NCBI GenBank assembly: GCA_036268295.1
Contig: DATAUK010000047.1
Span: 1 to 64,000 of the forward strand
Reading direction: 5' to 3'
Length of the DNA stretch: 64,000 bases
DNA from: DATAUK01 sp036268295
Lineage (GTDB): Bacteria > Actinomycetota > Actinomycetes > JAFAQI01
Position numbers and translations under genes: made by a program. This document shows, in pieces, positions 51,139 to 60,379 of the stretch; position 1 is the stretch's first letter; each line of letters starts with the position of its first letter. Below the pieces are notes generated by a model. It was given only the letters and a program-made list of their open reading frames with translations, was not told the DNA's origin and did not search any database.

Positions 51139-53289
51139 TTGATCACCACTGCTTTTGACCTTTCCGACCAGCTTTCCGCCAAGGCCGACCCGGCGCTGAT
51201 CACCAACGACGAGCAGCATTTCGAGGCGATCGCGCACAGTCTGGAACGCTCGATCGCAGAGCTGTCCGACCGGATTGACGCCGAACGTAAATTACCAGGC
51301 GGCATCGGCCAGCAGGCGATGGATCGCGACCAGGCGATCCACCGGATGACCTCGCGGCTGCGCACGCTGGGTCGATTCGGTCTCGACCTTTGTCTCGGTC
51401 ACATCGTCGGGGCTGACGGATCCGAGCCGATCTATATCGGACGGCTCGGACTCACCGACAGCATCGGGCGCCGGCTTCTGCTCGACTGGCGCTCGCCCAG
51501 CGCTGAGCCGTTCTTCGCCGCGACCCACGCGAACCCGATGGGTTTGGCCAGCCGCCGCCGATATCGCTGGACCCGCGGGCGGATCAGCAACTATTGGGAC
51601 GAGGTGTTCACCTCCGACGGGCTCGAGCACCGGGCAGCGCTCGACGACCAGTCCGCGTTCATCGCGAGCCTCGGAAGCAGCCGGTCACGCCGGATGCGCG
51701 ACGTGCTCGCCACCATCCAGGCCGATCAGGACTCGATCATCCGCGCCGCCTCGAGCGGCGCGCTCGTTGTCGATGGCGGTCCCGGTACGGGCAAGACCGT
51801 CGTCGCGTTGCACCGTGCCGCCTACCTGCTCTACTCCGATCCCAGGTTGGGCCACCACCGCGGCGGCGTACTGTTCGTCGGCCCGCATCAGCCCTACCTC
51901 GCCTATGTCGGCGACGTCCTGCCCAGCCTCGGTGAGGAGGGCGTCCAGACCTGCACGCTCCGCGACCTCGTTGCCGAGGGTGCAACCGCAGCGGCCGAAT
52001 CGGACCCGACGCTCGCGCGGCTGAAGTCGTCGGCGGACCTGGTCAAAGCGATCGAGCCGGCCGTTGGGATCTACGAGGAGCCGCCGACCAAGCCGATGAC
52101 GATCACCACCGACTGGGCTGACATCCCGCTGAGCCCTACCGACTGGGCCGAGGCGTTCGAGGCAGTAGTGCCCGGTACGCCGCACAACGATGCGCGTGAC
52201 CAGATCCGCGACGAAGTGGTCGAGATCCTGCTCGACAAGCATGGCGGGGACGACGAAGTCTCGCCTGAACTGCTTCGCAAATCGTTGTTGGGCAACGAAG
52301 GACTGAACCGGACCCTGAACAGGTCGTGGACGCTGATCGAGGCGGCCGATCTAGTAGGCGATCTGTGGTCGGTGCCCGCCTACCTGCGCAAGTGCGCACC
52401 GTGGCTGAGCCCAGAAGAGGTCGCCAGCCTGCAGCGCGAGCATCCTCAGGTCTGGACGGTGGCCGATCTTCCGCTGCTCGACGCGGCGCGACAGCGGCTC
52501 GGCGACCCGGCGGCGTCCCGCCGCAAACGGCACCAAGAAGCCGCCGTTGCGGCCCGGCGCGAACAGATGGCGCAAGTCGTCGATGACCTGATCGCGGTCG
52601 CCGATGATGAGTACGGCACCGGTCTGGTGAGCATGCTGCGCGGCGAGGACTTCCATGACGCGTTGGTCGACGAGGCCGGCTTGTCCGACACCACCCCGGA
52701 TCTGCTCGCCGGACCGTTCGCGCACATCATCGTCGACGAAGCGCAGGAGCTGACCGATGCCGAATGGCAGATGCTGCTGCTGCGCTGCCCGTCCGGCAGC
52801 TTCACGATCGTCGGCGACCGCGCCCAGGCCAGGCATGGCTTCCATGAGTCGTGGCAGGAACGGCTCGAGCGGGTCGGCTTCGACCGAATCAGCCAGGTCA
52901 GTCTGAACGTCAACTACCGGACGCCCGAAGCGGTCATGGCTGCGGCCGAGCCGGTCATCCGCGCGGTGCTGCCGGACGCCAACGTGCCGACCTCGATCCG
53001 TAGCACCGAAGATCCCGTGATCTACGGACCCGTCTCGGATCTGCAGTCGATCCTGAAGCGGTGGCTCGCCGGCCACGCCGACGGCATCGGCTGCGTCATC
53101 GGCGACTCGGCTTTCGCGGCGACGCCGAGGGTCCGGTCCCTCACCCCGGCGCTGTCGAAAGGTCTCGAGTTCGACCTCGTAATCCTCGTCGACCCGCAGC
53201 GGTTCGGCAACGGCATCGAAGGGACGGTCGACCATTACGTCGCGATGACCAGAGCGACCCAGCAGCTGGTGATCCTCGCCAGTCCCTGA
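51139..53289 (+). CDS. helR: HelR: RNA polymerase recycling ATPase giving rifamycin resistance
   Basis: 716 residues from a TTG with GGAG nine bases upstream. It is a UvrD/HelD-type two-lobe ATPase: an N-terminal coiled arm (DEQHFEAIAHSLERSI, LSDRIDAERK), Walker A GGPGTGKT at residues 213-220, VLFVGPHQPYLAYVGDVLPSLGE, Walker B IIVDEAQELTDAEWQ, and motifs NVNYRTPEAV and YVAMTRATQQL. The conserved stretches GLDLCLG.VGADGS, LDWRSPSAEPFFAATHANPMGLASRRRYRW and the length match HelR rather than housekeeping HelD. HelR displaces rifamycin from RNA polymerase. Its presence 8 kb from rox strengthens the call. Confidence 0.86.
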   Translation: MITTAFDLSDQLSAKADPALITNDEQHFEAIAHSLERSIAELSDRIDAERKLPGGIGQQAMDRDQAIHRMTSRLRTLGRFGLDLCLGHIVGADGSEPIYIGRLGLTDSIGRRLLLDWRSPSAEPFFAATHANPMGLASRRRYRWTRGRISNYWDEVFTSDGLEHRAALDDQSAFIASLGSSRSRRMRDVLATIQADQDSIIRAASSGALVVDGGPGTGKTVVALHRAAYLLYSDPRLGHHRGGVLFVGPHQPYLAYVGDVLPSLGEEGVQTCTLRDLVAEGATAAAESDPTLARLKSSADLVKAIEPAVGIYEEPPTKPMTITTDWADIPLSPTDWAEAFEAVVPGTPHNDARDQIRDEVVEILLDKHGGDDEVSPELLRKSLLGNEGLNRTLNRSWTLIEAADLVGDLWSVPAYLRKCAPWLSPEEVASLQREHPQVWTVADLPLLDAARQRLGDPAASRRKRHQEAAVAARREQMAQVVDDLIAVADDEYGTGLVSMLRGEDFHDALVDEAGLSDTTPDLLAGPFAHIIVDEAQELTDAEWQMLLLRCPSGSFTIVGDRAQARHGFHESWQERLERVGFDRISQVSLNVNYRTPEAVMAAAEPVIRAVLPDANVPTSIRSTEDPVIYGPVSDLQSILKRWLAGHADGIGCVIGDSAFAATPRVRSLTPALSKGLEFDLVILVDPQRFGNGIEGTVDHYVAMTRATQQLVILASP

Positions 53290-53430
53290 CCGTAGCTGGT
53301 GGGCCGTCACCGTCTTGCCGCCTTTGACGCTGACCTTGACGTGCAGCTTCACCGGGTGCTTCGACGCGTGAGCCAACGCCTTGGCGCCGGCTGCCTTCAA
53401 GCTGACGTGCACCGTGCCGTCGCGGCTGGT
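53290..53430 (-). pseudogene. Fragment of a secreted Lys-rich repeat protein
   Basis: The minus strand reads VHVSLKAAGAKALAHASKHP then VKLHVKVSVKGGKTVTAH, the Ala/Lys repeat found at the C-termini of exported actinobacterial proteins such as 53961-54747, and stops being similar at the helR end. No start or signal peptide. The plus strand at 53430-53553 (ending GSADFTKPED) is not recognised. Confidence 0.4.
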
Positions 53431-53581
53431 TCGTTACAGCGACGCGATGAGCCACGGCCCGACCAGGCCACGTCGTCAGAGATCGTGGCGAAGCCGGACC
53501 GTTGGGCGAACTATGCCCTTGGCAGTGCAGACTTCACCAAGCCCGAGGACTAAGCGGACTGGACCGGAGGAGACCACCGAG

Positions 53582-53950
53582 ATGCAGATGTGGTTCAACC
53601 CGCGCTGCTCGAAGTGCCGGGTCGCGAAGGAAGCACTCGACGAAGCCGGACTGACCTACGACCTGCGCTACTACCTTGAGCAGCCACCGTCGGCCACCGA
53701 GCTGGAGGACGTGTTGTCGCGTCTCGGCCTGCAGCCCTGGGAGATCTGCCGCACCTCCGATGCTGCTAATAGTGGCGTCACGCTGCCCTCGGCACGTGAC
53801 GACGCACATCGGGGCGAGTGGATCGACGTGCTGGCCGCGCACCCGCAACTCATCCAACGCCCGCTCGTCGTCACCGACGACGGCACGGCGTACGTCGCCC
53901 GGGATGCCGACACCGTCAGCGCCCTGGTCAAGCGCGCCGCCGAGCGCTAA
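53582..53950 (+). CDS. ArsC/Spx-family protein
   Basis: 122 residues from the ATG at 53582. Thioredoxin-fold ArsC/Spx pattern: MWFNPRCSKCRVAKEALDEAGLTYDLRYYLEQPPSATELEDVLSRLG with a CxxC, then LIQRPLVVTDDGTAYVAR with the Arg-Pro. It is glutaredoxin-type ArsC-like, unrelated to the LMW-phosphatase ArsC at 7164. It may be an arsenate reductase or an Spx-like redox protein. Alone in its transcription unit. Confidence 0.82.
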   Translation: MQMWFNPRCSKCRVAKEALDEAGLTYDLRYYLEQPPSATELEDVLSRLGLQPWEICRTSDAANSGVTLPSARDDAHRGEWIDVLAAHPQLIQRPLVVTDDGTAYVARDADTVSALVKRAAER

Positions 53951-53960
53951 ACCGGGCGCC

Positions 53961-54747
53961 TTATCTCGGCGCTCTCAGCACGACGCTGCGGTGCGCTGAT
54001 GAGACGCCCGCCGGGTTGCGCAGCCTCACCGACATCCGCACCCGTTCGTGCTTGCGGTGTTTGAGCGCCTTCAGATCCTTCTTCTTCAATGCCAGCTTGG
54101 CCTTCTCGGTGCCGCTGCTGGGCACGACGAAACTCCCCTTCGCAAGCGTCTTCTTGGTCGTCGCGACGGAAACCGCGCCCGCCGCCGCCACTGTCGATCG
54201 CACCCTGATCGTGAACTTGCCGGACTTGGTGACCCGCAATGAGGAGAATCCGGCAGGGAACGACGGGCTTCGCAGGCTTCGGCGGGAGCGTGGCCGAACA
54301 TGCCGAGCCGCTCGATGTCCCGGCGCCGGTTGCGACATCCGTAATCGTGCCGAAGATCGACTCGAGCACCCAGGAGTACGAAGTACCGCGCGCCAGCGTC
54401 AATCCCCAAGCGCGCTCGCCGGTGTAGTTGCGGTCGCCAGCGGCGTCATCGGGGAACCAGTAGCTGGTGTCGTCGTTGAAGCTTTGCGGTCCCTGCGGCG
54501 TCTGGACAGTCATCACGACCTGGTAGCCGGGATTCGTCCCTCCCGAGGTCAGACCGGTGAAGGCCTCGGTCAGGGTGACCCAGTCCGAGGGGCTGCCATC
54601 CGGAAGGCACTCGGTCGTGACGGTCACCGTGCCGGATGGGTCGGCGAGCGCCGGCCCGGCCGAGCCGAGAAACGCTGAGGACGCCGCGACGAGCACGCCC
54701 GCAATCAGAGCGGGCAGCCTCCGGCGCTGATGGAGGACAACGATCAT
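53961..54747 (-). CDS. Secreted protein with Lys-rich C-terminal repeat, frameshift near 54265
   Basis: From ATG 54747 a signal peptide (RRLPALIAGVLVAASSAFLGSAGPALA) leads a beta-rich domain (GTVTVTTECLPDGSPSDWVTLTEAF.., YSWVLESIFGTITDVATG). Near 54265 the coding quality moves to another frame: FPAGFSSLRVTKSGKFTIRV, KTLAKGSFVVPSSGTEKAKLALKKKDLKALKHRKHERV, ending at 53961. The original frame continues only as low-complexity sequence to 53947. The repaired protein, about 261 residues, is a typical exported protein with a Lys-rich Ig-like end. Function unknown. Confidence 0.6.
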
Positions 54748-54875
54748 GGCTCGATGTTGACGCGGCGACGCGGTCGAATTCATCAATGAGCCCATTGATC
54801 CTTCGGTCGACGCGCCTGCTCGCTGTCACCCGATGGGGTGGTGTCGAGGGCCACCGATTGTGGGAACGTGGCGCC

Positions 54876-55337
54876 ATGACAACTGGATCTGGCAGCGACC
54901 CTCGGCGCCGGGTGAGCGCCGCGCTCGCCGCGCTCAGCACCGCGAGCATCGCGGCGTTTGCCGGGCCGGCGACCGCCGCGCCGACGAGCCGGGCCGCCCA
55001 CTCGCCGGCCTGCGCTCAGGCAATGCACCGCTTCGTCGAGGCCGACCGCGCCACCGTCTCGGGTTCGGTCGTCAAGGTCAGCGCCCACAAAGCCAGGTTC
55101 CACTGCGGCGGTGAAGACGACGGGCACTACACGACGGCGAAAGCGACCGAGACACTGAGGGTGAGCAAGAAAGCCATCATCAGGGTCTTCAAAAGCGCCG
55201 AGAACCCGTCGAACAGCAGGACCATCAAGGCGACCGCACTGCCACATTGGCTGAAGAAGAACTCCTCAGAACCGATCTATCGGATCGCCGGCCCGAAACA
55301 CAAGGTCACCAGGATGACCGAGCAGTTCCACCCGTAA
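54876..55337 (+). CDS. Small secreted protein
   Basis: 153 residues from the ATG at 54876; the upstream extension overlaps the divergent gene. Signal peptide RRRVSAALAALSTASIAAFAGPATA. The mature part has a single Cys pair (PACAQAMHRF..ARFHCGGEDD) and a basic C-terminus (KHKVTRMTEQFHP). No family recognised. Its promoter region is shared with the divergent secreted gene at 54747. Confidence 0.65.
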   Translation: MTTGSGSDPRRRVSAALAALSTASIAAFAGPATAAPTSRAAHSPACAQAMHRFVEADRATVSGSVVKVSAHKARFHCGGEDDGHYTTAKATETLRVSKKAIIRVFKSAENPSNSRTIKATALPHWLKKNSSEPIYRIAGPKHKVTRMTEQFHP

Positions 55338-55488
55338 AGACCTGAACGCGCCGTCCGGAGACGCTGAGCCCGAGCGTCCCAGGCGCCTCAAGCGGCGCGC
55401 CTTTCCCGTCGATGGTGACTGGGGTGACACAACCGTGTCATGAAGCAAGTAGTGCGTCGGCGCGTCCAACCGTCGATGTGAGGGGCGC

Positions 55489-56862
55489 ATGGTGCGGACG
55501 GCTGACCTGACCGCCGCCATCGGGGAGACGATCGACCCGATGCGGCTGATGCAGCGTGTCACCGACCGCACCCTCGAGCTGATCTCCGCCGCGAACGGCG
55601 TGATGGTCGGCCTAGCCGACGAAGACGGCGTGACCTATGTCTGCGGCGGCGGCAACCAGATCGGTGGCGTCGGGACCCGGGTCGATCTGTTCTCCAGCCT
55701 CAGCGGATTGACCGCCCGCACCGGAGTGCTACAGCGGTCCGACGACACCACGACGGATCCCCGCGTCGATGCCGCGGCCTGCCGGCGACTCTCGGTGGTG
55801 TCCCTGGTCTGCGTCCCGCTCTCACGCGGATTCGAGACGCTCGGCGTACTCGCGGTCAATGCGGCCCAGCCGAAGGCATTCACCGAACGCGACATCGCGA
55901 CGTTGACCGAGCTGGCCGACTTCGTCAGCGTCGTGGTCGGCTCGGCCTGCGATCTGGGTCGGGTGAAGGCACAGCTGCTCGGCATGAGCGAGCCGGGCCG
56001 CAGCGCCGCGCCGGCCGAAACGTTTGCCGCCCTTCCAACACCGCGATCGACGGACGCAACCAACCGCTATGTGATGAGCGTGCTCGATCCGGACAGCGTC
56101 GGACGGATCGATTCCAGCCAGCGGATCCAGGCGATCCTCGACGACCCCGACAACATGACGATGGTCTTCCAGCCGATCATCGACCTGGCCGATGACGAGG
56201 TCGCTGCCGTCGAGGCGCTCGCCCGATTCGAATCGACGCCCTATCGCAGCCCGGACATGTGGTTCGCAGACGCCCACAACAGCGGGCTGGGCGTCGAGCT
56301 GGAGACACTCGCGATCACACGGGCGCTGAACCAGCTCCCTCGCCTTCCCGACTCGGTCACGCTGACCATCAACGCCGGCCCGCAATCGGTGATGTGCGAG
56401 GAGTTCCGCGAGGCGGTGCTCGCCGCGCCATGTCGTCGGCTGATCCTCGAGCTCACCGAGCACACCGTCGTCGACGACTACCCCGCACTGGTCGCAGCAT
56501 TGAAGTCGATGCGGCAGCGCGGCGCCCGGATCGCGATCGACGACACCGGATCGGGCTACTCCAGTCTGGCGCACATCCTCAAGCTGGCTCCCGACTTCAT
56601 CAAGCTCGACCATGACCTCGTGAGCGGCATCGACGTCGACCCGGTACGTCGTGCCCTCGCCGCCTCGCTAGTCAGCTTTGCCGCCGAGACCGGCGCACAG
56701 ATCATCGCTGAAGGCGTCGAGTCCAGCGAGGAGCTCGAAGTCCTTCGGGGCCTCGGCGTCCGCTACGCGCAGGGCTACCACCTCGGTCGCCCCGGCTCGC
56801 TCGAGGCGCTCGCCGACCTCGACCACCCGGCCGGCCGCGCGGCGTCGGTTGCAGCTCGCTAG
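55489..56862 (+). CDS. GAF-EAL cyclic-di-GMP phosphodiesterase
   Basis: 457 residues. A GAF sensor domain spans about residues 1-155 (DRTLELISAANGVMVGL.., CVPLSRGFETLGVLAVNA). The EAL domain spans about 205-445: VEALARF (EAL), INAGPQSV (Asn), LELTEHT (Glu), IDDTGSGYSSLAHI (DDFGTG variant), IKLDHDLV (Lys), IAEGVES (Glu) and AQGYHLGRP (Gln). All metal and catalytic positions look intact, so c-di-GMP hydrolysis is likely, controlled by a small ligand or redox state at the GAF domain. No GGDEF domain. Confidence 0.88.
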   Translation: MVRTADLTAAIGETIDPMRLMQRVTDRTLELISAANGVMVGLADEDGVTYVCGGGNQIGGVGTRVDLFSSLSGLTARTGVLQRSDDTTTDPRVDAAACRRLSVVSLVCVPLSRGFETLGVLAVNAAQPKAFTERDIATLTELADFVSVVVGSACDLGRVKAQLLGMSEPGRSAAPAETFAALPTPRSTDATNRYVMSVLDPDSVGRIDSSQRIQAILDDPDNMTMVFQPIIDLADDEVAAVEALARFESTPYRSPDMWFADAHNSGLGVELETLAITRALNQLPRLPDSVTLTINAGPQSVMCEEFREAVLAAPCRRLILELTEHTVVDDYPALVAALKSMRQRGARIAIDDTGSGYSSLAHILKLAPDFIKLDHDLVSGIDVDPVRRALAASLVSFAAETGAQIIAEGVESSEELEVLRGLGVRYAQGYHLGRPGSLEALADLDHPAGRAASVAAR

Positions 56863-57458
56863 CGGAGCCCGTTGCGCGTCACCGCGACCAACATCACCTC
56901 GGCCACCACGCCGACCGGAAATGTCGCCAGCAGCCACCCTGCTACATGAGACGACCGAGACCGCAGATATCCGAGCAGGACGATCGCGACCAGCCCCGCT
57001 CCTACGAACAGCATCACGCTCGACCAGTAGTGAAGCGTCCAGCCGTACGTCACCGCGGCCTCGGCGAGGTACGCCGCCGGCAGCGCCGCAGCCCCGAGCC
57101 CTCGTGACCATGCCCGGCCACGCCACCACGCCCATCCAGCGGCACCAAACACCGGGCCGCCGATGATGGCGCAGATCCCCCAGAAGAACACCTCGGTGTG
57201 GCTGACCGGGTAGCCGCGCGCGAGGTCAGTGCCGTAGTAACCGGCCAGCTCCAGCCCGCAGGCGACGGCGCCCGCGAGCATGCCGGTCACCACCCGTCGC
57301 CAGAGCAGTCCGAGGAAGAACGCCGGCGTCACCCACGGGCTCGCCGCGTTGACCAAGCTGCCCCACGGCTCGGCGAGCTGACCCTGCAACAGCGCAGTCG
57401 CCGCGCCAACAGCAAGCCCGGCGAGCACCACCGCTCCCCAGCGACGCGGATAGCTCAT
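56859..57458 (-). CDS. Polytopic membrane protein (DUF6518-like)
   Basis: 199 residues, about six hydrophobic segments; FFLGLLWRRVVTGMLAGAVACGLELAGYY and TEVFFWGICAIIGGPVFGAAGWAWW are characteristic of a small actinobacterial membrane family. Function unknown. The stop overlaps the convergent EAL gene by four bases, and the start overlaps the carboxypeptidase stop, so it forms an operon with it. Confidence 0.75.
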   Translation of the reverse strand: MSYPRRWGAVVLAGLAVGAATALLQGQLAEPWGSLVNAASPWVTPAFFLGLLWRRVVTGMLAGAVACGLELAGYYGTDLARGYPVSHTEVFFWGICAIIGGPVFGAAGWAWWRGRAWSRGLGAAALPAAYLAEAAVTYGWTLHYWSSVMLFVGAGLVAIVLLGYLRSRSSHVAGWLLATFPVGVVAEVMLVAVTRNGLR

Positions 57459-58387
57459 CCACGGCCTGACGTCGGCGGAGAGGTGAGGCGAGCGGCGACG
57501 CCGTCAAGCAACGAATCTCCGGCATCGAGGCCGGCGTCGATCAGCCGACGGCCACGCTGACCCAGCACGACACCGACCACAGACACCCGCGCGTCGCCGA
57601 CGTGTCGCCTCGCCAGAAACACGAAGCAGCCGCCGGCCGCCGCGTCCGAGCCGGTCTTGCCCGCGACGATGCCATCCCGGCCGAGCAGGGTGTCGGTGTT
57701 GCTGATCGTGCCGGCGACCGGCAGCGCAGCTCGCGACAGCCCGGCGATCTCGCGCAATGCCGGGACGCGAAGCGCCACCTTCGCGAGCCGAAGCTGGTCG
57801 GCGGCCGTCGACACCGTCGTCGGCGCCAGGCCGCTCGGGTCGGTATAGGTCGTGTGATGCATTCCAAGGCTCGCCGCGTCGCGGTTCATCAGTGAGACGA
57901 AGGCGGTCAGCGTCCCCGCGACCCGCACCGCCAGCGCCATCGCGATGTTGTTGGCCGACGGCAACAGCAACGCCTCGAGCGCCTGCCGTTCGGTGAGCTG
58001 CTCCCCGGGCACGACCGAGAGGTAGGACTGACCCTGCGCGGCGTCGCTGGTTGCCTGTTCGGCTTCGAAATCGTTGAGTGACAACGTGAACCCGGCCTGC
58101 TGCCCGGCCAGCGGGAACCGGGTGAGGACGACGTACGCCGTCATGACCTTGGCGATGCTGGCGATCGGCACCGGTTGCGCCTCGGAGTCGCTCACCCGAC
58201 GGCCGGCGCCGAGGACCGCGATCGCCGACTGGCCGTGCGATGGCCAGGGGACGTCCATCGATGCGAGCGACGACCGCGGTCCGGACTGACCCCAGCCGGG
58301 CTGGCCCGGCCACCAAAAAACTGCGGTCGAGAGCAGACCCACGACTGCCATGATCGAGACCACTCGACCCAGTCGCCCTGATGTCAT
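57455..58387 (-). CDS. D-alanyl-D-alanine carboxypeptidase (S11 family)
   Basis: 310 residues from the ATG at 58387; the longer frame runs into the divergent regulator. One N-terminal membrane anchor (VVSIMAVVGLLSTAVFWW). Active-site motifs: SIAK (SxxK), SAN (SxN) in LLLPSANNIAMA, and KTGS. It trims D-Ala from peptidoglycan pentapeptides or acts as a low-molecular-weight PBP. The S11 C-terminal beta domain is missing, as in several actinobacterial homologues. Divergent from an OmpR/HK system that may control it. Confidence 0.88.
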   Translation of the reverse strand: MTSGRLGRVVSIMAVVGLLSTAVFWWPGQPGWGQSGPRSSLASMDVPWPSHGQSAIAVLGAGRRVSDSEAQPVPIASIAKVMTAYVVLTRFPLAGQQAGFTLSLNDFEAEQATSDAAQGQSYLSVVPGEQLTERQALEALLLPSANNIAMALAVRVAGTLTAFVSLMNRDAASLGMHHTTYTDPSGLAPTTVSTAADQLRLAKVALRVPALREIAGLSRAALPVAGTISNTDTLLGRDGIVAGKTGSDAAAGGCFVFLARRHVGDARVSVVGVVLGQRGRRLIDAGLDAGDSLLDGVAARLTSPPTSGRG

Positions 58388-58490
58388 GAGCCGAGGATCG
58401 CGACCGACCGGTATTGCCAGCGTCAGCCGCCGCTTTATGTTCCTCTTATCTCCGTACCTGGATGATGAAGCGACCGATGAGGGGGTGTCT

Positions 58491-59150
58491 GTGCGGGTGC
58501 TGGTCGCCGACGACGAGCGGCTGCTCGCCGACACGATCGCCGAAGGGCTGCGCAGGCTGTCGATGGCGGTCGACGTCTGTTACGACGGTCAGGCCGCCAT
58601 CGACCTGGTCGCGACCAACCGTTACGACGTCGCCGTACTCGATCGGGACATGCCGCTTCGCACCGGCGATGAAGTCTGCCAACGGATCATCGAGTCCGAG
58701 GACAACGTCCGGGTACTGATGCTCACGGCGGCGAGCGGGATCCGGGACCGAGTCGACGGGCTCAGCATCGGCGCCGACGACTACCTCACCAAGCCGTTCG
58801 CGTTCGCCGAGCTGGTCGCGCGGGTGCAGGCACTGAGCCGCCGGTCCCGCCCGGCGGTGAAACCGGTGCTCGAGCGATCCGGCATCGTCCTCGACCCGGC
58901 TCGGCACTACGCGGCCCGCGACGGCCGAGTGCTCGACCTCACCACCAAGGAGTTCGCGGTCCTCGAAGTGATGCTTCGGGCTGAGGGCGAGGTGGTGAGC
59001 GCCGAGGAGCTGCTCGAGCAGGCTTGGGACGAGCACGCCGATCCGTTCACCAATGCGGTCCGGGTCGCCGTGATGACGCTGCGCAAGAAGCTTGGCGAAC
59101 CGGCCGTCATCGACACGATTCCGCGCGCGGGATATCGGCTGGGCGACTGA
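58491..59150 (+). CDS. OmpR/PhoB-family response regulator
   Basis: 219 residues from the GTG at 58491, chosen because GAGGGGG lies six or more bases upstream; the longer frame to 58350 crosses the carboxypeptidase start. Receiver: VLVADDERLLADTI, phospho-Asp D51 in AVLDRDMP, Lys in YLTKPFAFAEL. Winged helix: LDLTTKEFAVLEVMLRAEGEVVSAEELLEQAWDEHADPFTNAVRVAVMTLRKKLG. Followed after three bases by the kinase. Confidence 0.92.
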   Translation: MRVLVADDERLLADTIAEGLRRLSMAVDVCYDGQAAIDLVATNRYDVAVLDRDMPLRTGDEVCQRIIESEDNVRVLMLTAASGIRDRVDGLSIGADDYLTKPFAFAELVARVQALSRRSRPAVKPVLERSGIVLDPARHYAARDGRVLDLTTKEFAVLEVMLRAEGEVVSAEELLEQAWDEHADPFTNAVRVAVMTLRKKLGEPAVIDTIPRAGYRLGD

Positions 59151-59153
59151 GTC

Positions 59154-60200
59154 GTGAGCCTCACGCCGCGCCATCGCGTGATCATCGTCTGCGTACTCGT
59201 GGCGGCCGCCGGCTACTACGCGCGCGACGTCTTTCACGGCATCGAGCGGTCACTGAACTGCGATACCACCGTGGTCCGTGCTGCCCACGCCTGCCGCTTC
59301 GGCGCGAGCCACCTCTCGCTGTCGCGGGTCCTGCTGGCCGGGGTAATGCTGATCGTGTTTGCTGTCGTGGTCATCACGTTGACACGGTGGGCGCTGCGGC
59401 CGGTCGCGGACCTTACCGCGATGGTCAGCCGGCTCGGGCCGCAGAACCTCGCCGAGCGCATGGACATCGGTGCGGGCGGCGACGAGGTCAGCGAGCTCGC
59501 GATGGCGATCGACCAGATGCTCGATCGGCTCGCCGCCGGTTATGAGGGCCAGCGAAGCTTCGCCGCCAACGCCTCTCACGAGCTGCGCACTCCGCTCGCC
59601 GTACAGCGCACCTTGATCGAGGTCAGCATGGCGCAGGCGCGGTCACCGGCGCAGATCGCGCTGCTCACCGACCAGTTGCTGGCGACTAACGAGCGCAACG
59701 AACGGCTGATCGAGGGTCTGCTGGTGCTGAGCGAGAGCGACCGCGGCCTGGCGGCGCGGACCCCGCAGCGCCTCGACGGCATCGTCGGGCTCGTGATCGA
59801 CACTCACCGTGACCTTGCGGCCAAGGCAGGCGTGACGCTGGAGCCGCAGCTGACCGAGTGCATGGTGCTCGGCGAGCGGGTGCTGCTCGAGCGCCTCGTG
59901 ATCAACCTGGTCCGCAACGCGATCATCTACAACCCCGCGGGCGGCGAGGTGGCAATCGCGGTCGGCGGGACGCCGACGCTGGTAGTCGAGAACACCGGCG
60001 CCGAGATCCCGGCCGAGTCGATCGCCGGGCTCTTCGAACCGTTCCGTCGAGGGACTGTGGACCGCACCCATCACGGCGGCGGCGCCGGTCTCGGGCTGAC
60101 GATCGTGCGCTCGATCTGCCAGGCACATCACGGCACCGTCGACGCCCGCCCTGGACTCCGCGGCGGCCTGCGGATCGAGATCTCCCTACCACCCGCCTAA
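59154..60200 (+). CDS. Sensor histidine kinase (HAMP-HisKA)
   Basis: 348 residues from a GTG. Two membrane helices (about 7-25 and 55-75) flank a short extracytoplasmic loop holding two Cys (NCDTTVVRAAHACRFG), suggesting a disulfide. HAMP domain (LRPVADLTAMVSRLGPQNLAERM). H-box FAANASHELRTPLAVQ, N-box NLVRNAIIYNP, VENTGAEIP and GGGAGLGLTIV. Cognate to the OmpR regulator. The signal may be cell-wall or redox stress (inference from the carboxypeptidase and Cys pair). Confidence 0.9.
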   Translation: MSLTPRHRVIIVCVLVAAAGYYARDVFHGIERSLNCDTTVVRAAHACRFGASHLSLSRVLLAGVMLIVFAVVVITLTRWALRPVADLTAMVSRLGPQNLAERMDIGAGGDEVSELAMAIDQMLDRLAAGYEGQRSFAANASHELRTPLAVQRTLIEVSMAQARSPAQIALLTDQLLATNERNERLIEGLLVLSESDRGLAARTPQRLDGIVGLVIDTHRDLAAKAGVTLEPQLTECMVLGERVLLERLVINLVRNAIIYNPAGGEVAIAVGGTPTLVVENTGAEIPAESIAGLFEPFRRGTVDRTHHGGGAGLGLTIVRSICQAHHGTVDARPGLRGGLRIEISLPPA

Positions 60201-60287
60201 CCCCGCGCATGGGCCATCAGTGGGGCCATAGCCCCACTGATGTGCCATTGGTAGGGCTATAGGCCCGCCAATGGCACATGCGCGGGG
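60201..60287. other. Predicted three-way-junction structure after the kinase gene
   Basis: Outer stem CCCCGCGCATG (60201-60211) pairs perfectly with CATGCGCGGGG (60277-60287). Inside are two hairpins: CATCAGTGGGGC with a CATA loop and its exact complement (60215-60242), and GTGCCATTGG with CCAATGGCAC (60242-60277), extended by GGGC/GCCC. It starts right after the kinase stop and ends about 90 bases before the peptidase start. Candidate terminator, regulatory RNA or DNA cruciform. Confidence 0.7.
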
Positions 60288-60379
60288 GTACCTCGGTAGA
60301 CAGGGGTGTAGGCCTTTCATACGCTTTGTTGGAATTAGCCGTTATGTCCGATACGGCTTCGGTCCCCGAAGGTGGCATC

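Noticed and set aside
52351..53412. Long minus-strand ORF (353 aa) opposite helR
   Set aside because: Shadow of helR; only its upstream end (53290-53412) resembles a real Lys-rich repeat, noted separately.
54783..55247. 154-aa minus-strand ORF
   Set aside because: Shadow of the small secreted protein at 54876-55337, which has a signal peptide.
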